Assembly: GCA_900320905.1 (NCBI GenBank)
Contig: ONTZ01000001.1
Location: 51,865-115,864, forward strand
Direction: 5' to 3'
Origin: an uncultured Prevotella sp.
GTDB taxonomy: Bacteria; Bacteroidota; Bacteroidia; Bacteroidales; Bacteroidaceae
Length of the DNA: 64,000 bases
In this document: positions 1 to 12,800 of the stretch, piece after piece
Layout of the letters: the number at the start of each line of letters is the position of its first letter
Numbering within the stretch: the stretch's first letter is position 1
Position numbers and translations under genes: made by a program
The notes under the pieces: generated by a model
The model's input: the letters and a program-made list of their open reading frames with translations, nothing else
Told to the model about the DNA's origin: nothing
Databases searched by the model: none

Positions 1-843
1 TCGTCTACCATCGCTCCCAATACCACCTATAGCGATGGTGCCGTGCTGACCATCAATGGTCTTCAAACGGTGACACCCAGCGATGTCTGTGTTCTCATCG
101 GTGCTAAAGAAGGTCCAGACGCAGACCACGATGGTTCAGACGCAGATAACGATGATATTGTCGATGACCCCTTGAGACCAGGATTTTTCAAGACTAATAT
201 CAAAACGACGGGCGTGTCAGGAAACAACAATTTTATCTACCTGCTGTTCGACCATCTCTACGCCTCTCTGCGCTTTCGCTTCAAGGTGGATCCAATATAC
301 GCGGCCCTGCGCACCATCCGGCTGAAAAAACTGGAACTGATATCCTATTCTAGTGATACTGGAGGAGAGGTCTATGCAAAGTTCAACGTTCGGATCACCC
401 TGAAAAAGACTGACGATGGATCGTCGCCGATTGTCGGGTCTGTTGTTTATACACCCGACGAATCAAGTACCAGTGTGCCTCCAGTGCCTATCTTTGAGGG
501 CGATACGAAACTCAAGACCGATGCCACAACGAACTTCATGGGCTGCTTCGTGCCAGGTGACAATACTTATTTCAAACTGCGCAGCACCTACGATGTGTAT
601 GATAAGAATGTGAATAAAGACACTGGTGGTAATCCCATCTTAGATGAAGACGGGGAACCGGTCGGTAATCTCATCCGCAAGGATTGTCAGGCAGAGAATA
701 CCATCGACCTGCGCAAATGGTTCGGCAATGACCTCATGACAACGCGTGGTCACAGTTATTCGCTCACCATAACGGTGCTGCCCACCTATCTGTATGTACT
801 GTCAGATCCGGATCTCGACAACCCGACGTTGACAATTAATTGA
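1..843 (+). CDS. Fimbrillin-like surface protein, 3' part (5' end outside window)
   Basis: The frame is open from base 1, so the gene starts upstream; a GTG at 43 is internal to the open frame and need not be the start. The visible 280 residues contain a beta-rich pattern with short charged loops and end in strand-like segments (TYLYVLSDPDLDNPTLTIN). This ending resembles the C-terminal half of Mfa/FimA-type fimbrillin-like proteins of Bacteroidales, which are lipoprotein pilin or adhesin subunits assembled on the outer membrane. The assignment rests on this resemblance only, since the N-terminal lipobox is outside the window. The stop codon is 10 bp before the GTG start of the giant repeat protein, so the two are probably co-transcribed. 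An acidic Asp-rich stretch at about residues 38-57 may bind Ca2+; that is a guess. Confidence 0.55.
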   Translation, partial: SSTIAPNTTYSDGAVLTINGLQTVTPSDVCVLIGAKEGPDADHDGSDADNDDIVDDPLRPGFFKTNIKTTGVSGNNNFIYLLFDHLYASLRFRFKVDPIYAALRTIRLKKLELISYSSDTGGEVYAKFNVRITLKKTDDGSSPIVGSVVYTPDESSTSVPPVPIFEGDTKLKTDATTNFMGCFVPGDNTYFKLRSTYDVYDKNVNKDTGGNPILDEDGEPVGNLIRKDCQAENTIDLRKWFGNDLMTTRGHSYSLTITVLPTYLYVLSDPDLDNPTLTIN

Positions 844-853
844 GGAGTAAACA

Positions 854-3800
854 GTGAAGACGAAAGATTTCATATTGAGCGGATTGATGTTCCTGGCTGC
901 CACGACAGCACAGGCACAGATAAAGATTGGCGGTAATGTCTATGGCGGCGGCAATGTCGGCCCCATGACGGGTAATACTTCTGTCACCGTACGTGCCGGC
1001 GACCTGCACGAAGTGTATGGTGGTGCACGTATGGCCAATGTGGGCGGTAGCACCTTCGTGAACGTCGATGGTGAGCATGCCTCCAACTATATCATCATCG
1101 ACCGCGTATTTGGGGGCAACGATGTGGCGGGAACTATCGGTTCTAATGAGGCTGGTACAAAGCAGATTCCTGCGACGCTGCTAGAACATGAAGATGATCT
1201 TTCACTTTTAAATGATACGAATAGAGTCGACAATACCTGGGATGCTATTGTACGCATATCCACGAAAACAGTGACAACGACGACGGGGACGGGTGAAAGT
1301 GCTGTCACCACGAAGACTGAAGCAGCCGATGCCCAGAAAATCTATATTGGTCAACTCTTTGGCGGTGGTAATGGCGACTATGACTATACCACACAACCTA
1401 AAGAAGCCGAAACGACCACAGACCCTGATACTGGAGCCGAAACGACCACGCCTGCCGTAGAAAATCCCTATTATGGCTTGGAGAGGCCTGTGCTCGACAA
1501 GGCCTACTTGGAAATCTGTGGTGGGTCTATCGTCTATGCCTATGGTGGCGGCAATGCTGCTACCGTGAAGAAAAACACCATTATCTGCGTGGATAACCCC
1601 AGCGAGGTGGTCAGCAGTATCAAAGTGAAAGACGGTGTGGTCTCAGATGCAGAAGATGCCACGGAACAACTGGACGACACCCGCTTTGAGCGGATGGGCA
1701 TCTTTGGAAGCCACCAGGGTTTCGTCAAGCCCAATAGTGCTGAGTTCCAGATAGGTCGCCTCTTTGGCGGCAACAACAAGGCCGAGATGGCCATCATGCC
1801 CAAGTGGAACCTTCTTAACGGCAGAGTGCGTAACCTCTACAGCGGCGGTAACGAAGGTGACATGATTTGTAAGGACGGTCTGTTGCTGGAGATTAGGGAA
1901 GGTTCCGAGATTGTAGTTGATTACCTCTTTGGTGGCTGTCGCAAGGCTGACGTACATCCGAAGAAAGATGACGGCTCAGAGCAGGATCACGTATATTCGC
2001 CTGAGGGCTATCATTTCCCTCAGGACTTGGCTGCCCGCGTGCTTGTAAAAGGTGGTGACGTCAACAATGTCTATGGTGGTAACGATATCTCAGGAAAGGT
2101 ACATTTCGGCAGCGGCGTAGGTATCAATACCAGTGTCCGTGGTGATGTTTATGGCGGCGGCAACGGCTTTTATGCCTATACCGATAATGCTAGTCTGAGA
2201 AATGATCCTGTCTGGCGCGACTTCTATTATGAGGTTCTTTCTGGCCAAACATCTGTGGCGGCACTCAATGACTTCCGCCCCAATGCCGAGCAGGTGTCTA
2301 TCCATATTGTAGGAACGGAGAGTAAGCCCACTGTCATTGGCGGCTCCGTTTTCGTGGGTGGTAACTGTGCCACACTGAAACCTGCTGTTGGCTACTCCAA
2401 TCCCTTGGCAGAGTTGAAGATTGGTTCGTATGTGATTGCCGACAAGGTGTTCCTTGGCAACAATGGTGAGATGATGGTCGATGCTTCAGAGAATGGTGTC
2501 TTGGAAACTTATGCCGGCGTTGCTGATGAGGTGCCAGCAGATTTCAGTCAGATGGATCTGACGGATGAAGGAGTATTTGCCGAGTACATGGATGGCGTGA
2601 CCATGGAGATCGAACCAAGTGTAAAGTTCGATAATTATGAAAGAGACCATTACGACACCTATATAGATTATACGACCTCCATCGGCTCGTTCTATTGTGG
2701 CGGTAATGTGGGTAGCATCAGAAGCCATAACAAGGTTTCCAACATCACCTTCGATAACAAGGTAATTATCTTCAACAAACTGGTGGGTGGCTGCAATAAT
2801 GCCAACGTGCCAGAACGGTGGACTGGTGCAAATAATACGGGTACAAAACTTAATGCTGCCTATCAGGGTGGCCTCATCGGTCCAGCGGATGATGACGGCA
2901 ACAAACTGATCCTTAACCTCTCCGGTCTGAAGATCCAGCCCAAGCGGTGGGTGGTAGAGAGAGACGCTCAATATAATATAGTTTACAGAGATGCCGACAA
3001 TAATGTCACTACCCAAGACAAAGGAGCCGTTACATATACCCCTGATGCCAATGGCAACCGACAGTTGGAGTGGAATACCGTTAACAACAGTGACTATGAT
3101 CCCGAAACAAAGACATTCAAAGAGGTTCCACCTGTGACTTCTCTACCAGAAGCAGCAACTGAGGTTAATAGTACTGATGATGATACCAACCGCCGCCTAT
3201 TCGGTGGAAATATCTACGGCGGCTGCTACAACAGCGGTATTGTCAATGGCAATGTGGTCATCAACATCAATAGTACTATCGTGGATCGTGAAGACGATAA
3301 CCCGTCGGATGATAAAGACTTTGGCGTGTTCGACAGCGTCAAGGGCGATTCCGAGGGTGAGGCCATCCTGTACGAATCCGACAACTACGTAATCACCAAG
3401 CGACGTTCCGGCGTTATCCTCGACGAGCAGGGTATGGACGTGTTCGGACAGGCACTGAACGTGTTTGGAGGCGGGCATGGTAAGGATACCGAGATTTGGG
3501 GCAGTACCACCATCAACCTGAAGGCTGGCTATACCTTCCAGATCTTCGGTGGTAGCGAGGAAGGCATCATCGGTCAACCAATAGGTAACTCGACGGCTAC
3601 CAATGGCACATTCAACGCGTCTGACGGTACATACACCTTTAACGGTAAATTGCTCAAATACGATCCGAAATACAGTTGTTACATCAACTTGATGGGTGTT
3701 ACCGCCGGTGTGTCGAAGCAGGCAAACCATAATGAGGACATGGCTGAGGCTGAGTTCATCTATGGTGGCGGTTTCTTCGGACCGATAGTCGGCAACACCG

Positions 3801-6800
3801 TCATCAATCTGGGTAAGGGGCGTGTGTTCAATACCTTTGCCGGATCTTGTAATGCTGACATCCTCGGACATACCGAGACTTATATAGGCCGTCAGTTGAA
3901 GGATTGGCACAAGAACTACATGGGTAGATTGAGCAGCGACGGAATCCTTGTAAAGGACACCTGCTATAATGAAGGTTTCCCCTGGATTCGTGATATTGTC
4001 TATGGTGGCAATGACCTCGGTGGTAAGATACTGGGCCACAAGGACTTTGTCGGTCGTGTCAGCGACTTTGCCAAGACCAAGATGTATACCCCATCAGTCC
4101 CGACAGGTTCATCAGCCACGAAAACCCCGGTCCTCACAGACGCTAGTGCATACGTGGAGTACCTGCAGGGCCGTGCCGATGCCATCTTCGGTGGCTGCTA
4201 TGGTACATACGACTATAGCAAGCCGAAATTCAAGGAATACTTCTACACGACGGCAGAAACGGCAGAAACGCTTCCAAGTGGCGTAGAACTTGAAGATATA
4301 CTTGGCGATCCCAAGCCAGGCAATAGTAAGCCTTATATCAACAATGCTTTCGTGAACTTCCGCCCAGCGTATATTCAGAAAAACAATGTGGTAAAGAAAG
4401 TCTATGGTGCCGGTCAGGGCCAGACGGGTGAGAAAGAGCGTGACCTCTTGCAGAACCGCAGTTATGTGCTGATAGATATTCCTGCAGAGATTGAGGCCAT
4501 GCCTTACTATCAGAATCTGGAGGTCTTTGGTGCAGGCTCATGGGGCGGTGTCGGCATGAAATTTGCCCCTGCAGAGGCCAAGGCATGCCCTGACTCTGCT
4601 TCTGCCGTTATCGATCTGATGCGTGGTACAATCAGTGCTGCATACGGTGGCAGTTATAAGGAGGGTATTACCCGCCGTACAATGGTCAACGTGCCTGCCG
4701 CATCTACCATCAATATTACCAACATCTTCGGCGGAGCATACGGCTTTATCGATACCCAAAAGGATGCAAATGGCGACGAAGTATTGGATACCGACGGCAA
4801 CACCATCCCCTGGCCACGCAATGATGTGCCTTGCGACGTCTATGAGGCCAATGTCAACTTCAGCAGTGAGAATGCGTTTGTGACGGGTGCTATCTATGGT
4901 GGCAATAATGCCTGCCGGCGTACTATATTTGGCAAGGTCAACATCAACAGCACGGTTCATTCCAGTCCGGCAAACCTCTCCTTCCAGGGTAATGTCTATG
5001 GAGCCGGTTATGGTAAGGACTCCTGGTCACATTACACGGAGGTGAACCTCAATAGAAATGCTGTAGTCTATTATGTCTATGGCGGCGGCAATGCCGGTAA
5101 GGTTTTGAATGACGCTTCATTCCATACATGGGCAGGAGCGGACATATATACTAATATGGGAGCCTATAACGTTGATGATGATGCCCATGATGCCTATATG
5201 TCTCCCAGTAGTACCAATCCCATGATTGTCCCAGCCAAGTATGATGGCAAGTACTATAACACCAACGTCCATCTCAAAGAGGGTGCTACCATTACAGGCT
5301 ATGGCTTCGGTGGTGGCCATGGTGCTGAAGCCGTGGTCAGCGGCACTGCCTATTTCGATATCTTAGGCGGTACTGCCGAGAAGGATGTCTCTGGTTCCGG
5401 CAGAAGCGGTGACGTGAAGAACCTGTATGAGAAGAAGGGCCATGAAACCTTTACCGCCAAGACGATGGTCTATGTCGAGGGTGGTACGGCACGTAACGTC
5501 TATGCCAGTGGATGGCGCGGTAGCGTGGGCAGGCATAATGGCGATATAGATGTCATTAAAACCGATAGTGATGAAAGTCTCACAGACTACACAACCTATA
5601 ACGACGTCGATGGCGAGGCCAACGTTGTCATCGGTAAGGTTGACGGAACCAGTTATAAAGATGGTATTCCTGCCATCACGCGTAACGTCTATGGCGGTGG
5701 CGAGGGCGGTTCTGTCTTCGGTACTACCAATGTGACCATCAATAACGGTTACATAGGATACCGGTATGAGGGGGCGACACCCACAGTATTCAATGCCTCT
5801 GACTACAAGGAGGAACTGGTTGATGGCGACCAGTCTCTGGATAAGGGTGGCAATGTCTTCGGTGGCGGCTATGTGGCCAACAGTTATGTTGATAATAGCA
5901 TTATCAAGATGTACGGTGGTCAGGTGCGTGGTAGCCTCTATGGCGGCGGTGAGATTGGCCCTGTAGGGCGCGGTACGGCAAAGACTGGTGCAGCAGAGCC
6001 AACAACAGGCATCATTACCAATCATAATGCCAAGATATACAAGGGTGGCTCGACTCAGGTCTATCTCTATGGCGGGCACGTGATGCGTAATGTCTTCGGT
6101 GGTGGCCGTGGTCAGGATAACTGGGGTGGCGACGGTACGAAGTTGATGGCTACCTATATGACGGAAGAGGAACTGGCAAACCTTGATCTCAGTTCGAAGG
6201 GATTTGTCTTCGGCAGCACCGATGTTCATATCCGTGGCGGTGAAGTGGGAACGGCAGAGAATGCACTTCACGGCTATGGCAATGTCTTCGGTGGCGGTGA
6301 CGAGGGATTCGTCTATAGTGCTACAGGTACGAAGGCATCTGACGGCTATTACAAAAATGGTGGAAAACTGACGCTCGACTGTAACGTCGTGGTAGAGCCG
6401 TATTTGCTGGTCAAGTCAGTGGATAATACAGGGAATGATAACCAGTTTGACGAATACCAGACAGAATCCGACGGAAGTTTCACACTTGCAGGGCCAGATG
6501 CTCCATTACCCGGACTTCCCATTAAGAAGGAAACAAAAGTTACATTTAATGTAGGTGATTATGTACCTACAGAATACCTCCTGCAGTTGGGGAACAAGTC
6601 GGCTGATGCCAATAGGTGGAATCAGTTTAAAGACGGCACACCTGAGATCATCCCGGAAGGTGTCACCATCCACAATGCTGTCTTCGCCGGTGGTAACATC
6701 GCGGCGGGTAGTGATATTGTGAATGCAGAAACGCCTACTGTCTATGGCAATGCGGCGGCTTCATTGCGTGATATCTTTAACCGCGACCTGATCAGTGTCG

Positions 6801-9800
6801 GTACCGACGAAATAGGTGGACTCTACGGCGACGGAAACCTGACACTGGTAGATGGCTTCCGTGAACTGCATATCGACAACTACGGCACTGACTTCTATAA
6901 CCTGTCGGAAAAGGTCGATAAGGATGTTTACGACAACATGACCCAGCGTGAGAAGGATTACTATCAGTTAAAATACGTGGCTAAGGAAAGTCACACTTAT
7001 ACTTACTATGTGAGTTCGTCGCTTCATACCGACGAGGAAACGGGAACTGCTTATAAGAAAGGACAGAAAGTGACTGAAGCCACATGGAATACCTTTAGTG
7101 AGGAGGAAAAGGCTAATTGGAATCCTGGCTCCAAGACATATTCTAAGGACGATGAGATAGAAGATACTGAATGGGCTCTCATGGATACAGCAGAACAGGA
7201 GAACTGGAGGCAAGACGGTATCTTCAGCAAATATGCCGGTCGCCCGCTGAACACCATCCAGCGTGCCGATATGTGTGGCGTGTATGGCAGCCGTATGGTG
7301 CTGAACGGTGCCCAGGACCGTGCTGCAGAGGAAGTCGATTACAATGACTATACGATTAACCGCGTGGGTGAGGTGTCGCTGAACCAGCGCAGAACGTTAG
7401 CCGTGACAATCCCCTCTGGTTATGAAGAACTCGATGATGATCAACTGAATCAATATCTGCACGGCAACTACTTCGGTATTTATAACACGGTGAAGTATCT
7501 TGGCAACCTGACCAGCGATGTACGCTTTTATGAGGACAAACGCAAGACGAATGTGAATGAAAATGGTTCGGCTCCGCCAGCAGATGGAAAGACCTATTAT
7601 AATTATAAATTAGATAAAAAATCAGATAAATACCGAAACAACGGTACAAGTTTAAATAAGGTGGCTCTGGCTTCGGGTGTCTATCTGGAAATCAAGCGCG
7701 AGGAAACAGAAACGGCAGGTGAGGATGTGTGGGGTTATATCACCGGTGTGGTGGAACTCGACCTCATTAATGTGATGCAAGGTATGGGCGGTGGCTACGT
7801 CTATGCCAAGAACGAACATGGATCGAAAACAACTGGTACGAATCCGTTGATCCTCCTCAACTATAACGGTGATGTCGCATCCTTCCGTGAGTATACCTAT
7901 TTAGAATCAGAAAGTAATCTTCAACTCATTGAGACTTCTGGTAACTTCGTTCACAATACCAAGCAGATTGTCGACGACTGTTACCCCAACAGCGGTGTGT
8001 ATACTGACGGCTATGTGGCATCGCCCGCCCACTACTGGTATATCCGAGGCCAGATATACGTCTACGACCAGTATATCTCGGCCTACACAGGAGTGGCCAA
8101 TGCCTACGCCGAGAAGGTGGAGTTGCCGCTCACGATCTCGGCAGCCTCCAACGGACGCATGACACTCCGCGAAGTGCAGCCCAACTATTACGCCTACTAC
8201 GACAAGAACGGTATGAAACTGGGCGACTATGAGGAAAAGTTAGTTGTTAACAGCAAGACCTACAAACTCAACGATCCTATCTCCTATTGGGACTACCGCT
8301 TGCTGAGTGATGCCGACAAGGAGAAGTTCGTGGAGGAGACCTATACTACTATCGCCGAGTGTACGATTGGTGAAACAACCTATCCCGCCGGTTTCACCAT
8401 GCTGCCTGGCTCGGTATCGCAAGCAGGTACTTATGAAGCCATTAAGGCCAGTGCTCCGACAGGAAAACTGAATGAAACCGATACCAAGAACGTGAAGTAT
8501 GTCTTGGATGAAGACGGTAATAAGGTGGCCTTCGACTTCGTCTTCCGCAAGTCGAACAATATCAGTCACGATCAAGGCTATATCCTGACCTACGAGGTAA
8601 ACAATCCTGGGGTATGGAATAGTTATTATACCAAGTCGGCTGACCGTACCGACAAGATCAACACCAATACTTACCAAAAGTACGAAAGTGGACAGTTATC
8701 TCTACCCGATGGTGTCACTTTGGCTGATTATTACAGAGGTCCGACCTATTCGCTGAAGAGCGATGCTACTGAGGGTGTCTTTGGCCAACGGGAATATAAG
8801 ACAGGTGAGATTGTCAATAAGAATGTGTATAATAATTATGAAGATAATGTCAAAGGAAATCTGAGTAGTTTGGAAGGTCAGGCTGGTGTGGAAGAGGCCT
8901 TCATTGTGACCAGTCAAGTCTCCGTCATGGATGGAGATAGGGAGGTGCAGCGTCTCTATCCGGGTGTGGTTATATCCAGAAATTCCCAGTACATCGATGT
9001 CGACGATAATAACACGTTAAAGACTTATACCACAGACCAGTGGAATACCATCAAGGCCCATCTCGACCAAGATCAAAACGGCAACCTTATAAAAGCCAAG
9101 GTATGTACCAGTCTGCTGAGATTCTCGACATCGGACTATGTCTATACTGGACAGCCGCTGTCGACTGCCGACATAGCCGAGTTGAAGACAAAGGTACAGG
9201 CAGAGCATACAGACTGGACCGAAACTCAGGTAGATACCTACCTCGATGGCTATATGACTGATGCCTACTTGTGCTATCAGGGTGGTGATTATGGTGGTCA
9301 GAACTTCGTCAGGGGACAGGCCTATCGTGCCCTTGAAACCTGGTCTGCCCTCTCTGCGGAAGACCGTCAGAGTTTCACCTTCAACTACGATGCTTTTGAC
9401 TTGTTCGTAGATTCAACCTATAGTTACCGTTCTGAAGAGAATTACGGAGAGCCAAAAGTGCAGTATGACGGCTATAAGTTCGGTACAACCACAGGCGCTC
9501 CGCTGCTTGATGGAGACACCCCGCTCAATCCTCCGATTTATTCCGTCACGAAGCCAGTGGACTATCAGGCAGTGTTTGTGGGATATAAGGATAGTGAAAC
9601 TGCACCAGAGGTCAAAACTTTAACATACACTGACGAAAACAACGGAGAACATTCCATTACCGTTCCAAGTGATTTGAACGACCAGACAAAATGGCTGTCA
9701 CGTGAGGAATATGAGGACATCCCCAATGAGCGCCACCACTATTCACCCATCGTTGTGAAAGAACCCCGTACCTATTATGTGGTGAAAGAAGCGTTTATGC

Positions 9801-12800
9801 GTGGTGACGTGCCTTATACAGTAGGTCAGGTCATCGATGTCTCTACCTTTACATCGCTGAATCCCCAGCAGAAAGAGAATATCGATCAACTTGACTTTAC
9901 TGCTGAGGGCTTGACAGATCCTGAGCCCACGCCAGTAGTTGACAAAGACAATAAACCTGTATTGGATGATGAGGGTAATCAAGTCTATGAGTATGATCCT
10001 TTCTACTATTATTATTGTCGTGAACCGTATACTATCAATGAAAAGGGTGAAGGTAAACAGATCACCACGATGGGTGTCAAGACAGGAACAACCGCTACCA
10101 CCTATGAAGTCGGTAATCCAGTTCCTATGGGTATCATCATTGACCAGGATACTTATAACAACCTGACGAACAAACAGAGAGGTTTCGTCATCCATGGTAC
10201 GGCACCCACAGAGACCAGTACCCTCTACGTGTCGAGCGGTAGCGATATCTACAACCTGCAGAAGGAGAAGATCATCACCGTCATCTACCTCTATGAGTAC
10301 GAGGAGAGCGATGAGACGGGCAACAATGTGACACCGGTAAGTGAGCGCCATATCGTGAACATCCACATCAACTTCGAGAGTGGTGTGCCTGAGGTGGGCG
10401 AACTGCACAAGCCCGACATCGTGCTCCCGGGAACCTCGCTTGTCCTCGATGTGCCAAGTGTCAGTGAGGGTGCCTACCGTGTGACCGATTCCGGTTGGGA
10501 ACTCTTCTATCAGCAGAGTGATGCCGACACGCATACCAACGGTATTCCATATACGAATGGTGTGACGCCGGTCTATTGGTATCAGAACAACTATTGGATT
10601 GCCTACTATGCGCAGACTTATCTGGGCAAGACCTACAGTAACTCCGTACAGGTAAGTGTGGCTAACGCCCACGACCTGAAGAGTGTGATGAGCCACCCGC
10701 AGCACTACTATATAGACCATAAGGACGTGGACTATGAGCCGAAGATCTATATCAACGACTACAGCAGTTCTGGCGGTAACGGCCTCGACATGCTGAAGGA
10801 CCTCTACGACTTGAGTCTGCTGGATGAAAATGGTGTCACTCTCAATAATGGACTCATACAAGGAGGTACATTCGATGGCCAAGCCCTGCTTAACGAACGT
10901 GTGAAGGCAGGCGAGGGCTTGGAGTTCTTCCTCCACACCGACCTCGACGGCTCAACAGCCAGTGCGGCAGAACCAACCAAGAATGCCTTGATTGCCGGCA
11001 GCAGTGATGGCGGTACGACTTATGGACCCTGCTTCTCTGGTACGCTTCATGGCGAAGGCCATTATATCAGCGGACTTACGAAGTCGCTCTTCGGTGACCT
11101 CTGTGGTAATGTCTATAACCTCGGTGTGATGGGCTCGTTCACTGGTGCTGGTATCGCTGAGAAGGGTAGTGGTTATGTGGAGAACTGCTGGATCAGTACC
11201 AGCAGTACGGCGGCAAAGACCTCGAAGCCGGTATTCGGCAATCCGACGGGTGGAGACGCAAAGCGTCCTTACCGCATCGTGAACTGCTACTATCAGGAGG
11301 AGTCAGGGGCCGCTAACCCGTACACGAACCATGATGGTAATTACGGCATACCGACGAAGAAGCCGAAGCAGGCCTTCTACAATGGTGAGGTGGCCTACGA
11401 CCTGAACGGCTTCTATCTCTTCAAGCGTTACACCGACGGTACCAGCCAGACGACAGGTCTGGAGCATAAGTTCTACACCTTTGAGGATGTCAACGATCCG
11501 ACAAAGACCACGAGTACACCGCCAAGGACGGCCCATTATGGTACGGCGGATGCCAGCCTCACTTCGTCGGGTGTGACCGTGAAGAATGATAAGAACGAAG
11601 ATGTCAGTGTCTACCTGATGGGTGGCTATGTGGAGGACCGCTATGCCGACGGTGACTTCCGCTATGCAGACCTCTCCATTCCTACAGGTGACAACCCGAG
11701 AACCTATAAATATATGGAGGGTACGGTAGAGAAGACCATCCACTACCCCGTCTGGCCAGACGACTATATCTTCTTCGGACAGAACCTGAGTTATGGTCAT
11801 GTCGTAGGCAAGACCCATCAGGATGTGCCGTCGAGTATTGTCCGCACCGATGGTTATGTGGATGACACCAGCGATGGCAACCGCGTCTATCGTGCGCCGG
11901 CCTACTTCCGCTCGAAAGAGATGAAGATGGCTCACTTCAACCCCTATGCTGTCTTTGCACAGAGCAAGAAGGGTGATGCGACAACCCTTGCCTATAAAAA
12001 CATGACTGCCATCGACTTCACAGGAGGCAACGGTGATGTCGCCGGAGGCTTTAAGAAAGGTGACGCTGCCGGACACTTCTATCCGCCACTGCTCGACGAT
12101 GACGGCCTCACAGGTTTAGATAACGTCGATCTGACAGCCAACCTGCTGGCCTACACCATGACTGGCACCACGGCTGCCGACAAGACTAACGGCGTGGTGA
12201 GTGCTTATCTGATTGACCCGAAACTGAGCGACTATGAGTCGGACGACAAGTATCGTAAGGTGGCTGTCTATGACCACTGGGCTAACGCTTTGCGCGGGCA
12301 CTGGGTGCAGTTGTCGGCTGGTGCCTATAAGGCCACACGCGACCATCTGCTCATAGACCGTCAGGACTTCAACGCACCTATCAGTTACACATTCGATGAC
12401 AGTCACCGGATGTGGTACCAGCGTGAACCGGAGCACTTCGTCGATCGCAAGAAGGGCTGGGAGGCTGTTAGTTTGCCGTTCAGTGCCGAACTCGTCAGCA
12501 CCCAGGATAAGGGTGAGATCACCCACTTCTTCAGCGGCAGTGCGGAGAGCCATAACGGTACTGGCACGAAGGTAGGTCATGAGTACTGGCTGCGCGAATT
12601 TGATAAGACAACAGCCATGACTCTGAAGACGGGGACGACAGATGTCTTGGAGGGTAAATTCAACTATCCGTCAGGTACTGAGGCGACATCCACAGCAGAT
12701 GTGATCCTCAAGAAGGATGTCATGAATACCTACCTATGGGACTATTATTACGTGGGTCTCCATAGTCAGGAGGACATGAACAATGATACGTATCAGACCT

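Noticed and set aside
9743-10936. 397-codon reading frame on the - strand inside the 4239-aa gene
   Set aside because: It lies antisense to an intact, domain-bearing gene; its length follows from the codon bias of that gene. Similar long antisense frames occur elsewhere in the giants.
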